Source of the DNA: Lutibacter oceani
GTDB lineage: Bacteria > Bacteroidota > Bacteroidia > Flavobacteriales > Flavobacteriaceae
Assembly (NCBI RefSeq): GCF_003384935.1
Contig: NZ_QTTQ01000011.1
Location: forward strand, 372,001-436,000
DNA: 64,000 nucleotides
Reading direction: 5' to 3'
Every line of letters starts with the position of its first letter. Positions within the stretch are counted from its first letter, which is position 1. Below are positions 60,680 to 64,000 of this stretch, piece by piece. The notes under the pieces are model-generated. The model had not been told where the DNA came from. It searched no databases and saw only the letters and a program-made list of their open reading frames with translations. A program made the translations under genes and the position numbers.

Positions 60680-61558
60680 ATGAAAAACATTAAACCTACA
60701 TTTAAAAAATTAAACCCAGAATTTGGGAGTTCAATTCGTGTGATGCAACATAATAAAAAGGTTGTGGGCGATTTGCCTTTTTGGCATTTTCACCCAGAAC
60801 TAGAGTTAATTTATGTGAATAAAGCTAATGGTAAAAGACATATTGGAAGTCATTTATCTTATTTTAATAACAGCCAGTTAATACTTATAGGGTCTAATTT
60901 ACCACACAGTGGTTTTACTGATAGATTTACAACAAATGGTACCGAAACCATAGTACAATTTAAAGAAGATTTTTTAGGTGAAAATTTCGTGAATATACCT
61001 GAAATGCAACAAGTTAAATCTTTATTTACAAAAGCAAAAAAAGGTATTTTATTTAATGTTGAAGCAAAAAAAGATATTGGTCCTAAAATAGAGGCCTTGG
61101 TAAATTATAAAGGAATGGATAGAATTATTCATTTTTTAAACATCTTAAAAGAATTAGCTGTTACAAAAAATTACTCATTATTAAATGTTGATGGCTTTGC
61201 ATTTGAAATAGAGCCTCAAGACAATAATAAAATAGATATTATTTTTAGTTTCGTAAACAATAATTTTAAAAGATCAATTCCTTTAGATGAAATTGCTGAA
61301 AAAGTAAGTATGACAGTTCCAGCATTTTGTAGGTATTTTAAAAAATCTACAAATAAAACATTTACACAATTTGTAAATGAATTTAGAATTGTTCACGCAA
61401 CTAAACTACTAGCTGAAAACCAATCTAGCATTACAGAAATTTGTTTTGAAAGTGGCTTTAATAATTTTTCTCATTTTAATAAATTATTTAAAAAATTTAC
61501 AGGAAGTAGCCCTTTAAAATATAGAAATGAGATGAAGCAACTGCTTGTTCAAAAATAA
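60680..61558 (+). CDS. AraC family regulator with cupin sensor domain
   Basis: 292 residues. Cupin half (LPFWHFHPELELIYVNKANGKRHIG, about 33-57), then a double HTH (about 190-285): IAEKVSMTVPAFCRYFKKSTNKTF and ESGFNNFSHFNKLFKKFTGSSPLKYRN. It is paralogous to the AraC protein at 27835 across the whole length. The upstream repeats make autoregulation and control of the divergent secreted-protein gene likely; the inducer is unknown. Confidence 0.87.
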   Translation: MKNIKPTFKKLNPEFGSSIRVMQHNKKVVGDLPFWHFHPELELIYVNKANGKRHIGSHLSYFNNSQLILIGSNLPHSGFTDRFTTNGTETIVQFKEDFLGENFVNIPEMQQVKSLFTKAKKGILFNVEAKKDIGPKIEALVNYKGMDRIIHFLNILKELAVTKNYSLLNVDGFAFEIEPQDNNKIDIIFSFVNNNFKRSIPLDEIAEKVSMTVPAFCRYFKKSTNKTFTQFVNEFRIVHATKLLAENQSSITEICFESGFNNFSHFNKLFKKFTGSSPLKYRNEMKQLLVQK

Positions 61559-61639
61559 ACAACTCCTTTTTTAATAAATTAAAAATTCTCTTAGTATATT
61601 ATTTCTATTAAATAATAGGAATAATACTTTATAAAAAGA

Positions 61640-61671
61640 AAATGAGGTCTACACTCAAATAGACCTCATTT
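61640..61671 (+). terminator. Terminator of araC
   Basis: AAATGAGGTCTA / TAGACCTCATTT perfect stem with an eight-base loop, 82 bases after the stop codon. Confidence 0.75.
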
Positions 61672-61878
61672 AACAAGTTAACCAAATATATAATAGTATT
61701 ATTCGTATTCTTAAACCAAATACCTCAATTATTACACTACAAATATACTGTTGAATTATAGTTTATACTACATCATATTTTCCTACTTTATATATTATTT
61801 TAACACTGTAAGTTGAATTTAATTTCATAAGTTAATATAGTTTAATTTAAGGTTAAAATACTGTATTTAAAAAGTAGT

Positions 61879-63633
61879 TTATTTAATATTTAAAACGAAA
61901 GGAAGTCTGGCTTGAATTCCTTTTACTTTAGAAAGTTGTTTTAAAGATTGGTACATATTATAATACTCCTCTCCTAATTCTTCAATTAAAATCTTTTCTT
62001 TAGATTTCATAAATGGAAAACTATTAAACTTATCTTCAAAATCAAATTTATAATTAGGATAATTTCTCACTTTATAATCGGTTACTTCAGCTAATTCTGC
62101 AGCATATAAAACTGCATCATCTAAATTTCCAAGTTCATCAACCAAACCATTTTCTAAAGCTTCTATACCAGACCATACTCTGCCTTGAGCAACACTATCA
62201 ACTTCCTTAACCAACATTCCTCTTCCTTTTGCTACGCGCTCTAAAAAAGTAGTATATACTTGCTCAACCCCTTCAGTAGTAACTGCTCTAAAGGCATCGG
62301 TCATAGGCTCAAAAACACTATAGTTTGCGCCAGTATTTGTACTAACTTGTTCAGCATTTATACCAATATTATCTGACAATTTATGTATGTTTGGAATCAT
62401 TCCAAAAACACCAATAGACCCTGTAATTGTAGTTGGTTCCGCAAAAATTCTGTCTGCATTACAAGCAATATAATAACCACCTGAAGCAGCTACATTACCC
62501 ATTGAAACAACAATTGGTAATTTATTATTAGCCAATTCCATTTCTCTCCATATTAACTCACTTGCTAAAGCACTACCTCCAGGTGAATTTACTCTTAATA
62601 CAATTGCTTTTACATTTTTATCATCACTTGCTTTCCGCAATGCGTTAATAATTAAATCTTGTCCAATATAATTTTCATCTCCTTCACCGTATAAAATTTC
62701 TCCTTGTGCATAAATTACTGCAATTTTATTAGAAGCAGAAGAGCGTAAACGCCCTTTGCCAGTTGAAATATAATCTTGTAACGTAATTTTATTTAAATTA
62801 TCATCTGTTGAAATGCCTATAGCTAATTTCAATTTATCGGTATATTCATCCAAATATATTTTTCCATCAACCATGGCATTTTCTATTGCTAAGCTTGAAT
62901 TTCTAGCCAATAAATTATCTGCAACGTTATTTAACTCATCAATTGTTTTATTTCTACTTTTAGAAATATCAACAAGCATTTGGTTCCAAATAGATTTTAA
63001 AAATGAAGTAATTTGTTCACGATTATTATCGCTCATTTTATTATATAAAAATGGTTCAACAGCACTTTTATATTTTCCATGACGAATCACCTCCATTTTT
63101 ACTCCAGTTTTATCTTCAATATCCTTAAAGTATAAAACTTCTGAAGAAAGTCCTTTAAAATCGACACCTCCAAAAGGATTTACAAAAACAGAATCAGCTA
63201 CAGAGCTTAAATAATACGTTTTTTGATCGTAAAAATCTGCATAAGCATTTATAAATTTACCCGATTCTTTAAAATCTAAAAGTACATTTCTAATTGCCTG
63301 CGTTTGGGCAATACCACCATTAATTCCTAGCATATATAAACTAATACCTTTAATATTAGTATCAGATTTTGCATTTTCAATGGCATTTACAATTTCATTT
63401 AAACCCATTTTAGCATCACTCAAACCAAAAATATTTTCAAAAGGATCGTCACTTTTTGGTGCATAATCTTTAATTTTAGTATTTAATCTAATTTCTAATA
63501 CTGAATTTTTTTTCACTGTTATTTTTTCACTTTCGGTAATTGCAGAAGCAATTAAAATAAATAGCATAAAAATAATTCCTAACGCTATTAATGTTCCAAA
63601 AATTGAAGCTAATAAATTTCTTAAAAATTTCAT
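61879..63633 (-). CDS. sppA: Signal peptide peptidase SppA (67K type)
   Basis: 584 residues, the long tandem-domain form. One N-terminal membrane helix (ASIFGTLIALGIIFMLFILIASAI), then two protease-like halves: the first contributes Lys (EVIRHGKYKSAVEPF), the second the nucleophile Ser in VAASGGYYIACNADRIFAEPTTITGSIG. It cuts signal peptides released by signal peptidase. On the minus strand a -7 box TATCTTTG (63684-63691) precedes the ATG by about 50 bases. Confidence 0.93.
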   Translation of the reverse strand: MKFLRNLLASIFGTLIALGIIFMLFILIASAITESEKITVKKNSVLEIRLNTKIKDYAPKSDDPFENIFGLSDAKMGLNEIVNAIENAKSDTNIKGISLYMLGINGGIAQTQAIRNVLLDFKESGKFINAYADFYDQKTYYLSSVADSVFVNPFGGVDFKGLSSEVLYFKDIEDKTGVKMEVIRHGKYKSAVEPFLYNKMSDNNREQITSFLKSIWNQMLVDISKSRNKTIDELNNVADNLLARNSSLAIENAMVDGKIYLDEYTDKLKLAIGISTDDNLNKITLQDYISTGKGRLRSSASNKIAVIYAQGEILYGEGDENYIGQDLIINALRKASDDKNVKAIVLRVNSPGGSALASELIWREMELANNKLPIVVSMGNVAASGGYYIACNADRIFAEPTTITGSIGVFGMIPNIHKLSDNIGINAEQVSTNTGANYSVFEPMTDAFRAVTTEGVEQVYTTFLERVAKGRGMLVKEVDSVAQGRVWSGIEALENGLVDELGNLDDAVLYAAELAEVTDYKVRNYPNYKFDFEDKFNSFPFMKSKEKILIEELGEEYYNMYQSLKQLSKVKGIQARLPFVLNIK

Positions 63634-63731
63634 TTAAAATGGTTTTATATTTAAAAAAACTTAAATGTTTATAAGTTGAACAACAAAGATATATTTTTAA
63701 ATAATACTTTTCTTTTCTTTGTAGTCAGTTT

Positions 63732-64000
63732 ATGAAAATATTAAGAACAACATATTTATCATTAGGAAGCAACCAAGGTGATAAACTTCAAAAGTTACAA
63801 GAAGCTATTAATTTAATTGCTGAAAAAATTGGTGCAATTTCAAAAATTTCATCGGTTTACAAAACAGCTTCTTGGGGTTTTAAAAGCGACGATTTCTATA
63901 ATATTTGCATTGAACTTTCAACAGGTTTAAATCCTGAAAGCTTATTAAAAAACATTAATAAAATTGAACAGATTTTAGGCAGAAAACCAAATTTAGATAA
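63732..64000 (+). CDS. folK: HPPK, 6-hydroxymethyl-7,8-dihydropterin pyrophosphokinase (3'-truncated by window)
   Basis: 89 complete codons with no stop before the window edge. TTYLSLGSNQGDKLQKLQEAINLI and ISSVYKTASWGFKSDDFYNICIELST (with LSLGSN and the Y-x-T-x-x-W-G segment) identify FolK, which pyrophosphorylates 6-hydroxymethyl-dihydropterin in folate synthesis. It is divergent from sppA, 98 bases apart. Confidence 0.92.
   Translation, partial: MKILRTTYLSLGSNQGDKLQKLQEAINLIAEKIGAISKISSVYKTASWGFKSDDFYNICIELSTGLNPESLLKNINKIEQILGRKPNLD

Overview
The window is a gene-dense, AT-rich stretch (about 30% GC by eye) of a Bacteroidota chromosome, most likely a marine or aquatic Flavobacteriaceae member. 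The grounds are promoter -7 boxes of the form TAnnTTTG, few Shine-Dalgarno sequences, and families largely confined to this phylum (DUF5686, DUF4920, DUF4230, DUF6146, NupC with a signal-like N-terminus). No genus is claimed. I see no rRNA, CRISPR array, prophage or IS transposase. There is one tRNA, tRNA-Leu(TAG).

Layout. 0-3 kb: the 3' part of a large secreted DUF11/FISUMP surface protein. 3-11 kb: housekeeping and transport genes (hot-dog thioesterase, secreted endonuclease, SGLT-type symporter, Spy-like protein, tRNA-Leu, M20 dipeptidase, PhnA-like protein, DUF4407 membrane protein). 11-14.3 kb: a thrombospondin type 3 lipoprotein and an S37 prolyl peptidase lipoprotein, with a decayed copy of the DUF4407 3' end between them. 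14.4-28.7 kb: a long run of minus-strand amino-acid catabolism genes. Its upstream half (20.6-27.7 kb) encodes the four enzymes that convert trans-4-hydroxy-L-proline to 2-oxoglutarate (epimerase, D-hydroxyproline oxidase, HypD-type deaminase, KGSA dehydrogenase), with a DUF885 protein, a MarR regulator and a divergent AraC regulator. Its downstream half (14.4-19.9 kb) starts with a divergent bS21 ribosomal protein gene, followed by a GNAT acetyltransferase, an SSS symporter, an M20 amidohydrolase and two fold-type III PLP racemases (Alr and an ornithine-racemase-like enzyme). A palindrome covers the predicted promoter of this second unit. With the S37 peptidase the region looks like a module for using proline/hydroxyproline-rich peptides and D-amino acids. 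28.7-44.9 kb: mixed core genes (hemW, ruvC, a flippase-like membrane protein with a GT2, mnmD, a c-type haem lipoprotein, DUF4920, ilvE, nadA-nadB, M13 peptidase, tag). 45-53.5 kb: energy and ion genes (nhaA, K+-dependent-type membrane pyrophosphatase, soluble pyrophosphatase, a DUF5686 outer-membrane protein, pdhB). 53.6-64 kb: etfBA, DUF151 nuclease, nupC, thyA with folA, a small secreted protein divergent from an AraC regulator, sppA, and the start of folK at the right edge.

The most noteworthy items are the bS21-led racemase operon with its promoter-covering palindrome, the adjoining hydroxyproline pathway, a DUF559 gene sitting within that pathway and flanked by CCTCCC-type inverted repeats, two related dispersed repeats, the DUF4407 gene remnant, and an ungapped 300-nt-spaced direct repeat upstream of the second AraC gene. 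Several frames open with a TTG that lies inside a promoter -7 box or a hairpin; I moved those starts to the next ATG.
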